This document shows positions 8,398 through 19,778 of a stretch of 64,000 nt of DNA, piece after piece. A program made the translations under genes and the position numbers. The number at the start of each line of letters is the position of its first letter. The first letter of the stretch is position 1. The notes beneath the pieces were generated by a model. It saw only the letters and a list, made by a program, of their open reading frames with translations. It was not told where the DNA came from and did no database searches. This stretch comes from Lepidurus packardi (taxonomy: Eukaryota; Arthropoda; Branchiopoda; Notostraca; Triopsidae), in assembly GCA_023053545.1 (NCBI GenBank), contig JAKZAN010000053.1, positions 310,001 to 374,000 of the forward strand. Direction: 5' to 3'.

Positions 8398-8480
8398 ATA
8401 TAATTTTGGACAATTTAGTTAATTTTTCTTACAAATTAATAGCTGAAGTAAATATAAAATTTCCTTCGATCGCAAAATCC

Positions 8481-8580
8481 GCGTTCGGGATGGGCAGGGA
8501 AATCCTCGCCCAACGATCAAACTTAAATAAACGTCAGATTTTCTAGGCGAGATTGAACAGACAGCCCGCAAAAAACGCCC
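8481..8580. repeat. Palindromic intergenic repeat, family I (diverged copy)
   Basis: The left flank GCGTTCGGGATGGG, AAATCCT, and the right flank AGATTG...AGCCCGC...ACGCCC share their order and spacing with the copies at 18931-19008 and 32320-32396. The central part differs and has its own CTCGCC/GGCGAG stem. It lies in the 199-nt gap between the DUF2306 gene and rimK. The flavobacterial hairpin-bearing intergenic element is probably non-coding; its role is unknown. Confidence 0.65.
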
Positions 8581-8596
8581 AAAAACAAACGTAAAT

Positions 8597-9555
8597 TTAT
8601 TCGGATACCGCCATGCTCGATTTGTATTTTAGGGCTTTTTCGATTGCTTTGATCATTTCGCCCGCAACGTCTTTATTGGTTGCGCCCTCAATGCCTTCGA
8701 GGCCTGGTGACGAATTTACTTCCAGCAACAATGGGCCTTTTGAGGATCGGATGATGTCGACGCCCGCCACTTTTAGATCCATTGCTTTTGCTGCTTTAAT
8801 CGCGATGCGTCGTTCGTCGGCGGTTGGTTTGATGACTGATGCGGTTCCGCCCAAATGAATATTGGCTCGAAATTCGCCCGGTGTTGCTTCGCGCAGGATG
8901 GATGCGACAACTTTACCGTCGATTACGAAACACCGGATGTCTTTTCCGTTGGCTTCCTTGATGAATTCCTGCACCAATATGTTGGCATTTAAGCTTTTGA
9001 AAGCATTAATAACGGATTCTCCTGCTTTTTTGGTTTCGGCTAAAACAACGCCTTTTCCTTGTGTTCCTTCCAACAATTTGATGATTAACGGCGAACCGCC
9101 CACCATTTTAATGAGGGTCGTTTGTATCGAGCCGGTGAATTTGCAAACCCAGTTGTGGGAATGTTGAGTCCGTGGTTGAGCAGCAGTTGCAAGCTGTACA
9201 GTTTGTCGCGCGATTGTGTGATTGCCATCGAGGAATTAAGCGTGAACACGTTCATGGCCTCGAATTGACGGGTTAGTGCGCACCCGTAGAACGTCATGCT
9301 TGGTCTGATTCGCGGTATGATGGCGTCGAATTCGTTGAGGATGATGCCACCGCGGTAGTGTATTTCTGGTTTTGTTGCATCCAACTTCATGTAACATTCC
9401 TTGATGTTTAGAAATTGCATTTCATGTCCGCGGATTTCGCCGGCTTCCATGATGCGTTTGTTGCTGTATAGTTCCGGATTGCTTGCTAGTAATCCAATTC
9501 GGAGTCCTGTTTTGGAGCGTACGGCATTTTTATAGATTTCCCTGAATGTCGGCAT
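8597..9555 (-). pseudogene. rimK: RimK-type ATP-grasp ligase, interrupted by a frameshift
   Basis: RimK-family ATP-grasp ligases add glutamate to protein C-termini or make related amide bonds. The pre-ATP-grasp domain reads from 9555 to about 9130 and ends in [10 protein letters not shown]. The ATP-grasp domain continues in another frame from about 9130, with [15 protein letters not shown] (ATP-binding loop), [12 protein letters not shown] and [13 protein letters not shown] (metal-binding acidic and Asn residues). All conserved blocks are present, so a single base lost near 9140-9150 explains the break; this may be a sequence error. It overlaps by 26 nt with the upstream retropepsin-like gene, the usual RimK partner. 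Unusually, an N-terminal extension of ~17 residues precedes the first strand. Confidence 0.85.
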
Positions 9556-9991
9556 TTGGCGAATTGCTCAGCAAATAATTCTGTGACGGATCAACGAGCG
9601 TGCGTCCGTTCATGGCTTCGCGGCCAAGAAGCATCCGGAAACCCATCGAATCTCGGTTGGTCAGTGTTACTTCAATTTCCCATTTTTCTGTTCCAATATC
9701 GAGTGTTGTTTTGATCACATAACGTTGTTCGCGAAAGCCGCTTGAACTTTTAACGATGCGTTTGTCGATCAGTTTTGCTTCGCAATGGATGATGGTTTTA
9801 ACGTTATTTTGAATTGGGTTTACATCAAACTTGACCCAATTGTCTCCGTCTTTGACGAATGGCGCGATGTTGATGGCGTGAAGTGCTGATGTTTTCGCAC
9901 CAGAATCGACGCGGGCTCGGATGGTTGGAATCCCTAAATCTGGAAAGGAAAACCATTCCTCGCTTCCCAAAATAACTCTGTTTTGTAGCAT
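9530..9991 (-). CDS. RimB-type retropepsin-like protease (ATP-dependent zinc protease family)
   Basis: Small aspartic-protease-fold protein of the RimK-associated family long labelled putative ATP-dependent zinc protease. The active-site motif is RVDSGAKTSALHA near residues 27-40, and the flap and C-terminal motif MLLGREAMNGR lies near 125-135. In gamma-proteobacteria the equivalent RimB works with RimK in ribosomal protein S6 modification; the overlap with rimK here supports the same pairing. Length of 153 aa is normal. It is preceded by the clpC terminator, so it probably has its own promoter, which I could not place. Confidence 0.87.
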   Translation of the reverse strand: MLQNRVILGSEEWFSFPDLGIPTIRARVDSGAKTSALHAINIAPFVKDGDNWVKFDVNPIQNNVKTIIHCEAKLIDKRIVKSSSGFREQRYVIKTTLDIGTEKWEIEVTLTNRDSMGFRMLLGREAMNGRTLVDPSQNYLLSNSPNADIQGNL

Positions 9992-10036
9992 GAAAAAAAT
10001 ATTAATCTTTTAAAGTCCGAAGATAAAATAAAAAAA

Positions 10037-10056
10037 AGCCTACTTTTTAGTAGGCT
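10037..10056 (-). terminator. Intrinsic terminator of clpC, overlapping its stop codon
   Basis: Minus-strand hairpin AGCCTAC-TAAAAA-GTAGGCT followed at once by seven T. The clpC stop codon TAG (10042-10040) lies inside the stem, so the hairpin uses the last three codons of the gene. Confidence 0.85.
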
Positions 10057-12588
10057 CTGATTTTTGTATGCTAACTGTTAGCTCTTGTGCGGCCTCGTCG
10101 GCGAGATCCATGAAAATTTCGTCTCCTGCGTGAATTTTAGAGATGATAATTTCCTCTGCAAGTGTGTCTTCCACATATTTTTGAATGGCACGTTTTAGCG
10201 GGCGTGCACCAAATTGCTTGTCGAATCCTTTGTCTGCAATGAACGATTTTGCGCGGTCAGACAGCGCTAGCTTGTAGCCTAAATCGGCTACGCGAGCGTA
10301 TAGTTTGGCCAACTCAATGTCGATGATTAGGTCGATGTCGTGTTTTTCTAGCGCATTAAACACAATTACGTCGTCAATTCTATTGAGGAATTCCGGCGCA
10401 AAAGTTTTCTTCAAAGCGTTCTCAATGATGCTTTTCGAATTCTCGTCAGCTTGTGTTACACGAGCCGCTGTTCCAAAACCAACGCCCTGTCCGAAGTCTT
10501 TCAGCTGGCGTGCACCAACGTTCGACGTCATGATGATAATTGTATTTTTAAAATCTATTTTACGACCCAAGCTATCGGTTAAATAACCATCATCTAAAAC
10601 TTGAAGCATCATATTGAAAACGTCTGGATGCGCTTTTTCAATCTCATCTAAAAGTACAACGCAATACGGTTTTCTTCGTACTTTTTCGGTTAGTTGCCCA
10701 CCTTCTTCATAACCAACATATCCTGGAGGCGCACCGACTAATCTTGAAAGTTGGCGAATTTTTCCATGTATTCGCTCATGTCAATACGGACCAAAGCATC
10801 TTCAGAATCAAATAATTCTTTAGCCAATACTTTCGCCAATTGTGTTTTACCAACACCGGTTTGGCCCAAAAATATAAACGATCCAATTGGTCGGTTTGGG
10901 TCTTTCAATCCAGCGCGATTTCTTTGAATAGAACGTGCAATTTTTAGTACAGCTTCTTTTTGTCCAATAACCTTGTTTTCAATCAGTTCTGGAAGCTTAG
11001 CTAATTTATTGCTTTCAGTTTGCGCAATGCGGTTTACTGGTATTCCAGACATCATCGAAACAACATCAGCTACGTTGTCTTCTGTTACTTCGATTCGGTT
11101 ATTTTTCGAGTCTTCTTCCCATTGTTCTTGTGCAAGCGCAAGATCTTTTTCGATGCGTTTTTCATCATCGCGAAGTCGTGCTGCCTCTTCATATTTCTGT
11201 TTTTTCACAACAGTGTTTTTGAGCTCGCGCACTTCTTCCAGTTGGCGTTCCAAATCCAAAATCTGCTTCGGAACATCAATATTGGTAATGTGAACTCGAG
11301 ATCCAGCTTCATCTAAAGCATCAATCGCTTTGTCTGGTAGAAAACGATCAGACATGTATCGGTTCGTAAGTTTCACACAAGCCTCGATTGCTTCTTGCGA
11401 GTAGGTCACATTGTGGTGATCTTCGTATTTATTTTTGATGTTGTTTAGAATGATAATTGTTTCATCTACCGAAGTAGGTTCTACAATTACTTTCTGAAAA
11501 CGGCGTTCCAATGCGCCATCTTTCTCAATATATTGGCGGTATTCATCTAATGTTGTAGCACCAATACATTGAATTTCGCCGCGTGCTAACGCAGGTTTAA
11601 ACATGTTTGAAGCATCTAATGAACCAGTTGCACCACCAGCGCCCACGATTGTATGGATTTCATCAATAAACAAAATAATGTCATCGTTTTTTTCCAGTTC
11701 GTTCATGACCGCTTTCATGCGCTCTTCGAACTGACCGCGGTATTTCGTGCCAGCAACTAAACTAGCAAGATCAAGCGTTACAACGCGCTTATTGAATAAT
11801 ATTCTAGAAACTTTTTTCTGAATAATACGCAATGCCAAACCTTCGGCAATTGCAGATTTACCAACACCAGGCTCTCCAATAAGAAGTGGGTTGTTTTTCT
11901 TGCGTCGGCTTAAAATCTGGGAAACGCGCTCGATTTCCTTTTCACGACCCACCACAGGATCTAACTTTCCATCTTCGGCCATTTCTGTTAAGTCGCGACC
12001 AAAATTGTCAAGAACAGGCGTTTTTGATTTTTTATTTGATTTGTTGGCAGGATTATTAAAACTGCTTTCTTTTAAACTGTCATCTTGTCCGGAATCGTCG
12101 TTATAAGACTCATTTCGAGGCAGATTTTCCATGAATTCATCGTCACTTGGCGTCATATTTAGATATTGTTCTTTAGCTGTATCATAATCGATTTTCATCT
12201 TATTGAGCAGCTTGGTTGTTGGATCATTTTCATTACGAAGTATGCACAACAGTAAGTGTGCAGTACTAATCGAGCTGCTTTGGAACACTTTGGCTTCCAA
12301 GAATGTTGTTTTTAAGGCTCTTTCAGCCTGCCTAGTAAGGTGCAGATTCTTTTTCTCGATGCTTATTTCCAAATTGGGGTTAGCAGGACTTAAAATTTCA
12401 ACTTTTCTGCGCAGATGATCCAGATCAACTGACAGATTATTCAATATGTTTATAGCCTTGCCGTTTCCATCTCTTAAAATCCCAAGCATGAGGTGCTCTG
12501 TACCAATAAAGTCGTGCCCCAATCGCAAAGCTTCTTCTTTGCTATAGGTAATCACATCTTTAACGCGCGGGGAAAAATTATCGTCCAT
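10040..12588 (-). pseudogene. clpC: ClpC ATPase (Hsp100), interrupted by a frameshift
   Basis: AAA+ unfoldase that feeds ClpP. In order it has two Clp-N repeats (~1-145), AAA-1 with Walker A GEPGVGKS and Walker B ILFIDEIH, a UVR-like coiled middle segment (KYEEAARLRDDEKR) that marks ClpC rather than ClpB, AAA-2 with Walker A GQTGVGKT, and a D2-small domain. I place the start at MDDNFSPRVK (12588), where family similarity begins; an upstream ATG would add 35 unrelated residues. Near 10750 the frame changes within EKFA...SRLVGAPPGYVG, and the rest is intact to 10040. The total length fits ~848 residues. As clpC is normally retained, a net one-base sequence error is as likely as true loss. Confidence 0.92.
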
Positions 12589-12848
12589 AAATTCTATGTT
12601 GATTGAAAATAAGTAAATTTTTGTATTGGTTAAGCAAATACCATACCCACAGTAACTCTGTCTGCTAATTGACAAAAAAAAACCCGAAAACAAAACGAAA
12701 TTGGCATTATTTTATCAACTGTTAAGCATTGTAAAATTGTTAATAAATCGCTTAAATTTTGCCCTTTCTAGTTACACTTTTACGCACCAAATGGGTTATA
12801 TTAGCGGGGAATTTTTTTATTATAATATAACTTAATTGAATATCTAAT

Positions 12849-15422
12849 ATGGCAGACGGAGAAAAGTTAATTCCGATAAATATTGAGGATGAAATGAAAT
12901 CAGCTTACATCGATTATTCGATGTCGGTTATCGTGTCTAGGGCCTTACCGGACGTGCGCGATGGACTTAAGCCAGTTCATAGAAGGGTACTTTACGGAAT
13001 GTATGAACTTGGTGTACTTTCAAATAGAGCACACAAGAAATCTGCAAGAATTGTAGGAGAGGTTCTAGGAAAGTATCACCCACACGGCGATACGTCTGTA
13101 TATGATGCAATGGTTCGTATGGCGCAAGAATGGAGTTTGCGTTACCTATTAGTAGACGGCCAAGGTAACTTTGGTTCTGTTGATGGTGATAGTCCAGCTG
13201 CAATGCGTTATACAGAAGCAAGAATGCGCAAAATTTCGGAAGAAATTATGGCGGATATCGACAAAGAAACGGTCGACTTCCAATTGAATTTTGATGATAC
13301 TTTATATGAACCTAAAGTAATGCCAACAAAAGTGCCAAATCTTCTGATTAATGGTGCTTCTGGGATTGCCGTGGGTATGGCTACAAACATGCCACCTCAT
13401 AATTTAACCGAAGTAATTGATGGTACGCTTGCCTATATCGACAATAATGACATTGAGATAGACGAGTTGATTACACATATTAAAGCGCCAGATTTTCCAA
13501 CTGGTGGCGTAATTTATGGTTACGAAGGCGTTCGCGAAGCTTTCAAAACGGGACGAGGGCGTATAGTAATGCGTGCCAAAGTTTTGTTTGAAGAAGTGGA
13601 AGGCCGTGAATGCATCATTGTGACTGAAATTCCGTACCAAGTCAACAAAGCCGAAATGATCAAGAAAACGGCAGAGTTGGTAAACGATAAAAAAATAGAA
13701 GGCATTGCTAATATCCGAGATGAATCAGATCGTCAAGGAATGCGCATCGTTTACATATTAAAACGTGACGCAGTTCCAAATGTGGTGCTGAATACACTTT
13801 TCAAATTCACCCAATTGCAATCGTCTTTCAGTGTAAACAACATTGCATTGGTTAAAGGTCGTCCGCAAATGTTGAATCTGAAAGACATGATTCATTACTT
13901 CGTGGAGCACCGTCATGATGTTGTAATTCGCAGAACACAGTTTGATTTGCGTAAAGCAGAAGAACGTGCACATATCTTAGAAGGTTTAATTATTGCTTCT
14001 GATAATATTGATGAAGTAATCCGTTTAATCAGGTCTTCAAAAGATGGCGATGAAGCACGTTCAAAATTGATTGAAGCTTTCAAATTAAGCGAAATTCAAG
14101 CCCGTGCAATCGTTGAAATGCGTTTGCGCCAATTAACAGGTCTTGAACAAGACAAGCTTCGTGCAGAATATGAAGAAATCATGAAGTTAATTCAACGTTT
14201 GAGAGATTTGCTTGCGAGCAAGGAATTGAGAATGGAGCTGATTAAGCAAGAATTAATAGAAATCAGAGATAAATACGGAGATGCACGCCGTTCATTAATC
14301 GAATACAGTGGTGGTGATGTGAGTATTGAAGATTTGATTGCCGATGAAAGCGTTGTAATCACGATTTCGCATGCGGGTTATATCAAAAGAACACCGCTTT
14401 CAGAATACAAAACACAAAATAGAGGAGGGGTTGGTCAAAAAGGAGTAGCAACAAGAGATCAAGATTTCTTGGAGCATTTGTTTGTTGCGACAAACCACCA
14501 ATATATGATGTTCTTTACTGGAAAAGGAAAATGTTTCTGGATGCGGGTGTACGAAGTCCCAGAAGGCAGCAAAACAAGTAAAGGTCGCGCAATTCAAAAC
14601 CTGATTAATATTGAAAGTGATGATAAAGTGAAAGCTTTCATTTGCACGCAGGATTTGAAAAATCAGGAATACGTGAACAGTCATTATGTGATCATGGCAA
14701 CCAAACAAGGTCAAGTTAAGAAAACGCTTTTAGAGCAATATTCAAGACCACGCCAAAACGGAATTAACGCCATTACAATCCGTGAGGACGATGAACTATT
14801 AGAAGCAAAATTGACAACTGGCGAAAGTCAAGTTTTGATTGCTGTTAAATCTGGTAAATTGGTTCGTTTTGAAGAAAGTAAAACACGCCCAATGGGAAGA
14901 AGTGCTTCGGGTGTTCGCGGTATTACGTTAGCGGATGATAAAGATGAAGTGATTGGTATGGTTTCTGTAAACGATATGTCAAGTGAAATCCTCGTCGTAT
15001 CTGAAAAAGGATATGGCAAACGATCGTCACTTGATGATTATAGAATCACAAATCGTGGTGGAAAAGGTGTTAAAACTTTAAATATTACCGAAAAAACTGG
15101 TAAATTGATCTCCATTAACAGCGTGACTGATGCTGATGATTTAATGATTATCAACAAATCAGGTTTAACAATCAGAATGGAAGTTTCGAATCTTAGGGTA
15201 ATGGGTCGTGCAACACAAGGTGTTCGATTGATTAATATTAAGGAAAGCGACGAAATCGCAGCAGTAACCAAAGTTATTCGCGAAGATGAAGTTGTGGTCG
15301 AAAACGAAGACGGAGAAGTTATACTGAATACTGACGCTATTTCAAATCCAGAAATTGCTGAGGATATTTTAGATATGGAAGGTGATAGCACAATCGAACC
15401 AACCGAAACAGAAGAAGATTAA
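12849..15422 (+). CDS. gyrA: DNA gyrase subunit A
   Basis: Breakage-rejoining subunit of gyrase. The catalytic tyrosine is Y121 in [10 protein letters not shown]. The quinolone-resistance region reads [12 protein letters not shown], with Thr at the position equivalent to E. coli Ser83 and Asp equivalent to Asp87, a combination I believe is ordinary in flavobacteria. The C-terminal domain from ~510 shows the repeated blades of the beta-pinwheel, and a gyrase-box-like [10 protein letters not shown] is present at ~530. An acidic tail (residues ~825-857) ends the 857-aa protein. Divergent from clpC across a 260-nt gap that must hold both promoters. The TPR gene follows after 14 nt. Confidence 0.98.
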   Translation: MADGEKLIPINIEDEMKSAYIDYSMSVIVSRALPDVRDGLKPVHRRVLYGMYELGVLSNRAHKKSARIVGEVLGKYHPHGDTSVYDAMVRMAQEWSLRYLLVDGQGNFGSVDGDSPAAMRYTEARMRKISEEIMADIDKETVDFQLNFDDTLYEPKVMPTKVPNLLINGASGIAVGMATNMPPHNLTEVIDGTLAYIDNNDIEIDELITHIKAPDFPTGGVIYGYEGVREAFKTGRGRIVMRAKVLFEEVEGRECIIVTEIPYQVNKAEMIKKTAELVNDKKIEGIANIRDESDRQGMRIVYILKRDAVPNVVLNTLFKFTQLQSSFSVNNIALVKGRPQMLNLKDMIHYFVEHRHDVVIRRTQFDLRKAEERAHILEGLIIASDNIDEVIRLIRSSKDGDEARSKLIEAFKLSEIQARAIVEMRLRQLTGLEQDKLRAEYEEIMKLIQRLRDLLASKELRMELIKQELIEIRDKYGDARRSLIEYSGGDVSIEDLIADESVVITISHAGYIKRTPLSEYKTQNRGGVGQKGVATRDQDFLEHLFVATNHQYMMFFTGKGKCFWMRVYEVPEGSKTSKGRAIQNLINIESDDKVKAFICTQDLKNQEYVNSHYVIMATKQGQVKKTLLEQYSRPRQNGINAITIREDDELLEAKLTTGESQVLIAVKSGKLVRFEESKTRPMGRSASGVRGITLADDKDEVIGMVSVNDMSSEILVVSEKGYGKRSSLDDYRITNRGGKGVKTLNITEKTGKLISINSVTDADDLMIINKSGLTIRMEVSNLRVMGRATQGVRLINIKESDEIAAVTKVIREDEVVVENEDGEVILNTDAISNPEIAEDILDMEGDSTIEPTETEED

Positions 15423-15436
15423 TTAAATATATACCC

Positions 15437-16762
15437 ATGAGAAACAAATTAGTACTACTGGTTTCAGGTCTTATGATTTCATCTTTTGCAGTAGCGCAAA
15501 AAGACGAACTTAAAACCTTAAAGAAAATCTATGACAAGGAAAACCATTCTGATAAGGATGTAGTTGAATATAAAGCAGCAGTTGTCAAAGCAACTAGCTT
15601 TTTGCCAACGGCTTCAGAAGCTGATAAAGTTTACATCAATTATTTTCAAGCACAAGTTCCGACGTTAGAAATGACTGTTGCTTTAAGAAAACCTGAGAAT
15701 GTAAACAATCAGCAGGCTGTTATCATGAAAGCAATAACCTTAGACAATATCAAAATGATCGGCGCGGCATACGGCGATGTGCTTAATTTTGAGCAGACCA
15801 ATAAAAAAGTTTACACAAAAGACATTGAAGAAGAATATGCCCAGCTAGCACCAATGTTTATTAATTATGCAGCCGCTTTAGGAAATGCAAACAATTACAA
15901 AGATGGCGCGACCGTTTTGTACAGCATCTATCAAATGAACAAAAAGCAGCCTGATAATCTGTTTTATGCTGCTAACTATGCTATAAGCGGTAAGGATTAC
16001 GACAATGCGCTGAAATACCACCAAGAATTAATAGCTATTAATTATACAGGTGAAAGCGTAGCTTATTTTGCAAAAAATAAAGCGAATGACGCCGAAGATG
16101 CATTTGCAACAAAAGCAGAACGCGATAAAATGATTGCATTGAAAACGCATACCAATGCGCGCGAAGAAAAGATTCCTTCAAAAAAGGGTGAGATCTACAA
16201 GAACATTGCCGTAATCTATATGGAGCAGGGCAAAAAGGAAGAAGCAAAAGCTGCTTTAGCTGCCGCAAAAACAGAAAATCCAGATGATCTTGCACTTATG
16301 ATGGCTGAAGCTGATTTTTATTTGGCTCAAAATGATAATGAAACCTATAAAAAGTTGGTTGCTGAAATCTTGCAAAAGAAACCAAACGATGCGGATCTGG
16401 TTTACAACCTTGGTGTCTTATCAATGCAATCCAATCAGGATGCCGAAGCAGAAAAATACCTTAAACGAGCAATCGAAATTGACCCAAAGTATACCAATGC
16501 TTATGTCAATTTGGCAAGTCTTTCGCTAAAACCTGAAAAAAAGATTGTAGACGAAATGAACAAATTGGGTACTTCAGAGAAAGAAAATAAAAAATACGAA
16601 GTATTAAAAAAACAACGTGCAGCGTTATTCAGCAAGTCATTACCTTATCTAGAAAAGGCATATGAATTGGACTCTAAAAATGACAATGTAAAAGGTGACT
16701 TGATAAGCGTTTATAATTTCTTAGAAATGACTGACAAAGCGAAAGCACTGAAAGCAAAATAG
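15437..16762 (+). CDS. Secreted tetratricopeptide-repeat protein
   Basis: A 441-aa exported protein with a clean N-terminal signal peptide ending AVAQ (residues 1-20). Helical TPR-like repeats run to the C-terminus; the clearest are around LVYNLGVLSMQSNQDAEAEKYL at ~330 and at ~225-260. The start is 14 nt after gyrA and no promoter is visible between, so co-transcription with gyrA is likely. The transcription unit ends at the strong hairpin at 16795. No specific function can be assigned; an envelope scaffold role is a guess from the repeats. Confidence 0.85.
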   Translation: MRNKLVLLVSGLMISSFAVAQKDELKTLKKIYDKENHSDKDVVEYKAAVVKATSFLPTASEADKVYINYFQAQVPTLEMTVALRKPENVNNQQAVIMKAITLDNIKMIGAAYGDVLNFEQTNKKVYTKDIEEEYAQLAPMFINYAAALGNANNYKDGATVLYSIYQMNKKQPDNLFYAANYAISGKDYDNALKYHQELIAINYTGESVAYFAKNKANDAEDAFATKAERDKMIALKTHTNAREEKIPSKKGEIYKNIAVIYMEQGKKEEAKAALAAAKTENPDDLALMMAEADFYLAQNDNETYKKLVAEILQKKPNDADLVYNLGVLSMQSNQDAEAEKYLKRAIEIDPKYTNAYVNLASLSLKPEKKIVDEMNKLGTSEKENKKYEVLKKQRAALFSKSLPYLEKAYELDSKNDNVKGDLISVYNFLEMTDKAKALKAK

Positions 16763-16794
16763 TAGTTATAGATCTAGTCAAAGGTCTAAAAAAA

Positions 16795-16826
16795 AGAGCG
16801 TCTCAATCGAGACGCTCTTTTTTTTA
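16795..16826. terminator. Bidirectional intrinsic terminator
   Basis: Perfect 10-bp stem AGAGCGTCTC / GAGACGCTCT with loop AATC, eight T downstream and an A-run upstream, between the convergent TPR and NlpC/P60 genes. It can serve both strands; the NlpC/P60 stop codon overlaps its T-run. Confidence 0.92.
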
Positions 16827-17582
16827 GATGTATTTTTTGATAACCCTTAGCTTGTGCGTATGCCGGTTGGTCTCGGCGTTGTATATGCCCAAATGATCCA
16901 ACCTGTCAACCCTAACCTTTCCACTAGCGTGAATGATATAGTTGTTTTCCATGATAATACCCACATGAATAATATTGCCTTCTTCATTATCAAAAAAAGC
17001 CAAATCGCCTGGCTCACTTTCCTCTATAAAACTCAACGCTTCTCCAAGAACTGCTTGCTGAGAAGCATCTCTTGGCAAGAAAAACCCATTCAGCTTATAA
17101 ACCATTTGGGTAAATCCACTGCAATCAATCCCAAAAGGCGTTTTACCGCCCCACAAATAAGGAGCGTTTAAATACAAAAAAGCTGTTTTTAACAATTCCG
17201 ACTTGGGTTTTATGCCAGAAACACGAAGGCCTTCAAAAAACATCCCTTTGGAATTAATTTCAACTATATCTAAAAATGAAACAGAGGCGCCCAGAGGAAT
17301 AGGCAATAAACTGTTATCAGCCATCACAAAGTCGACTAAATCACCATTCATTTTTAAACTCGCAACCGATAAAGAATCAAAACTTTCCTTGGAAATCTCC
17401 TTATACTGCTTCGTATCAAGCCACCCTTCATATTGGTCATAATGCAATCTAACGCGACTCCATTGCTTGTCGTGGTGCAATACTTCAAAGTGCTCACCAA
17501 AAAGCACCTGAGAAACAATCTCACTGCGGTCATTGGCTTCAAACCTTAAAGGCACTATCGCTAAATTGCAAATTCCGAACAT
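16824..17582 (-). CDS. NlpC/P60-family cell-wall hydrolase with SH3-like N-terminus
   Basis: C40 cysteine peptidase that cuts peptidoglycan stem peptides, typically gamma-D-Glu-diaminopimelate bonds. Bacterial SH3-like segments cover ~1-125; the NlpC/P60 domain covers ~130-252. The catalytic triad is C154 (GIDCSGFTQ), H206 (IHVGII) and H218 (IIHASG). I choose the start MFGICNLAIV at 17582, 16 nt after the thiolase stop; a longer frame start at 17663 would overlap the thiolase. No signal peptide is evident, as in several flavobacterial homologues. It lies in the thiolase operon. Confidence 0.9.
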   Translation of the reverse strand: MFGICNLAIVPLRFEANDRSEIVSQVLFGEHFEVLHHDKQWSRVRLHYDQYEGWLDTKQYKEISKESFDSLSVASLKMNGDLVDFVMADNSLLPIPLGASVSFLDIVEINSKGMFFEGLRVSGIKPKSELLKTAFLYLNAPYLWGGKTPFGIDCSGFTQMVYKLNGFFLPRDASQQAVLGEALSFIEESEPGDLAFFDNEEGNIIHVGIIMENNYIIHASGKVRVDRLDHLGIYNAETNRHTHKLRVIKKYI

Positions 17583-17598
17583 TGTGACAATTCCAGTA

Positions 17599-18776
17599 TT
17601 AATATCTTTCAATAACAATTGCAGAAGCACCACCGCCGCCGTTGCAAATAGCTGCTGCACCAATTTTGGCGTTTTGCTGTTCTAAAACATTTAATAAGGT
17701 AACAATAATGCGTACACCAGAACACCCAAGTGGATGACCCAATGAAACTGCGCCGCCGTTCACGTTTACTTTAGCTGCATCTAAACCTAAAATCTGCATA
17801 TTCGCTAAACCTACAACTGAAAACGCCTCGTTAAACTCAAAGAAGTCAACATCGCTTGTTTCCAAGCCAGCTTTCTTCAATGCTTTTGGCAAGGCAAGGG
17901 CAGGAGAGGTCGTAAACCATTTTGGCTCTTGCTCAGCATCTGCATAACTTCTAATCCATGCCAGCGGCTTCAAGCCCAATGATAGCGCCTTTTCCTCGGT
18001 CATTAATACAACAGCGCCAGCGCCGTCATTTATAGTCGAAGCATTCGCGGCCGTAACCGTACCTGTCTTCGAAAAAGCAGGATTCAAGGTCGCAATTCTA
18101 TCCAATTTCACATTACTATATTCTTCGTCGCGGGTCACCATAATTGGCTCACCTTTCCTTTGCGGTACTGCAACCGGCACCACTTCATTGTCAAATCTTC
18201 CCGCTTCCCATGCCTTCGCTGAACGCTCATAAGACTGAATGGCATATCGATCCTGATCTTCTCTAGAAATCTTATATTCCGTCGCGCAATCATCAGCACA
18301 AACCCCCATCGCATTGTTGTCATATGCATCAGTCAAACCGTCTTTTTGCATGCCGTCAACCATCGTGGCAGGGCCAAATTTACTGCCGTTTCTCAAATGC
18401 AAATAATGCGGAATCAAACTCATGTTTTCCATTCCACCCGCAACCACAACCTCCGCATCGCCAGCCATAATAGCTTGCGCTCCTTGTGTAACTGCTTTCA
18501 TTCCTGACGCGCAAACTTGTTAACTGTCGTGGCAACCACCTTATCAGGCAATCCAGAAAGCTTGGAAGCTTGTCTGGCAGGCGCTTGTCCAACACCAGCC
18601 TGAACAACGTTCCCCATTATCACTTCATCAACTAAATTATAGTCTAAATTGATCTTATCCAACGCACCTTTAATCGCCGTTGCACCCAATTGTGGCGAGG
18701 TCACGGTCGAAAGAGCGCCCATAAAACTTCCAATTGGCGTACGGGCTGCAGAAACAATTACAATCTTTTTATTCAT
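17599..18776 (-). pseudogene. Acetyl-CoA C-acyltransferase (thiolase), interrupted by a frameshift
   Basis: Type II thiolase that forms or cleaves acetoacetyl-CoA. The N-terminal part (18776 to ~18510) carries AARTPIGSFMGALS and GQAPARQAS. After a one-base shortage near 18510 the other frame resumes at ASGMKAV, right at the catalytic-cysteine motif (normally VCASGMKA), and continues to the end. The later catalytic residues are intact: FNEAFS, the GGAVSLGHPLGCSG histidine, and the CNGGGG cysteine. The full span would encode ~392 residues, normal for the family. Because only one base is off and all else is conserved, a consensus error is likely; otherwise the enzyme is lost. Confidence 0.9.
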
Positions 18777-18930
18777 AATAATGGATCATTTTAATTTGAT
18801 GCGAATTTAGCAATTTTAAAATTAATAAGCAGAATGCAAAAGCATAAAAGTGGGATGTTCAAACGCATTTTAAGCACCATTAAAAACCAAGTTAACATTA
18901 CAATTTTATAAATGTAAAGTTTGGTTTTTC

Positions 18931-19008
18931 GGGCGTTCGAGCGGGCTTTCTGTTGCAATCTTTTTTCCGCTGCGCTACAAAAAGGATTTCCACGTCAATC
19001 CCTAACGC
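18931..19008. repeat. Palindromic intergenic repeat, family I
   Basis: Element starting GGGCGTTCG and ending CCCTAACGC, with a central hairpin of CTTTTTTCCG...CAAAAAGG type around GCTGCGCTAC. It is nearly the reverse complement of 32320-32396. It fills the middle of the 315-nt gap between the thiolase and the coiled-coil gene; I see nothing else in that gap beyond A/T-rich sequence. Confidence 0.85.
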
Positions 19009-19091
19009 GGCAGATGCCGTATCAACAGCATTTCCAAATGAATTTAAAGAACTAGGACGCAAACGCTGTGCCTTAAAAGGCACGCAGAATA

Positions 19092-19778
19092 TTACTCCAC
19101 ATTTTTTGATTGCGTTACCGAATCCGTCAACGCTTCTAAAGTCCTAATTCGCTCTTGCTGTCTATGCAACTGAAAATGCAAATCGTCATGAAGTTCCGAA
19201 ATGCGCTTAATTTTCCTGAAAACCTTTTCAATCTGCTTGTTTTCAGCATATAAAATCATATCAGAAATATCTTCTAGCAATGTTTCTTTGTCTTTAATAA
19301 CTTCTCTTTCAAGTAAAGGGCTTCCTGCAGGAAATTCAGAACCAAAGCGCACAATCGGGGGACTATTCTTCAAATCACGTATCGTATCTTTTAAAGCAGT
19401 AATTTCAATGTTTTTTTCTTTAATACGCGAAATAAGCATGTGATTATTAGCCATCAATTTCCTGTATTTCTCACGAAAATTTTGATAGATTTTCTTAAAG
19501 CTGTAATGCATCACGACAGGTTTAGTATCCGCTTTCAGTTGGTTGTTTTCAATCTTTAGCGCGGCAACTTTGTCGTTTTGTTCCTTCAGAAGCAGCTGTA
19601 AATTGTACTGCTCAACAGGTCTGAATCCATATTTGTCTAAAATAAATTTTTCACCCTTCTGATTCGTGTAGATATTGGGTTTCTTCTCTACTAAATGATT
19701 CAATATAGCCAATAGTTTATAAAAATCAACTTCGTTGCTTGCTTCTTCCTTCTTGAAAATTTTCTGTAATATATTCAT
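19092..19778 (-). CDS. Hypothetical coiled-coil protein, 228 aa
   Basis: Not recognised. Soluble, highly charged protein without signal peptide. An N-terminal ~60-residue region is followed by long heptad-like stretches (~65-150 and ~180-225) typical of coiled coils, separated by a short Pro/Gly-rich linker near SPPIVRFGSEFPAGSP. The start MNILQKIFKK is preceded by an A/T-rich leader. No operon partner: the integrase remnant and tRNAs lie upstream on the same strand and a family I repeat lies downstream. Confidence 0.75.
   Translation of the reverse strand: MNILQKIFKKEEASNEVDFYKLLAILNHLVEKKPNIYTNQKGEKFILDKYGFRPVEQYNLQLLLKEQNDKVAALKIENNQLKADTKPVVMHYSFKKIYQNFREKYRKLMANNHMLISRIKEKNIEITALKDTIRDLKNSPPIVRFGSEFPAGSPLLEREVIKDKETLLEDISDMILYAENKQIEKVFRKIKRISELHDDLHFQLHRQQERIRTLEALTDSVTQSKNVE

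Noticed and set aside
13080-13110. Thr at the E. coli Ser83-equivalent of GyrA as a quinolone-resistance change
   Set aside because: Thr at this position is, to my knowledge, the ordinary state in flavobacteria, and the Asp87 equivalent is unchanged.
12967-15391. Several minus-strand frames inside gyrA
   Set aside because: All are antisense shadows of the conserved plus-strand gyrA coding sequence.
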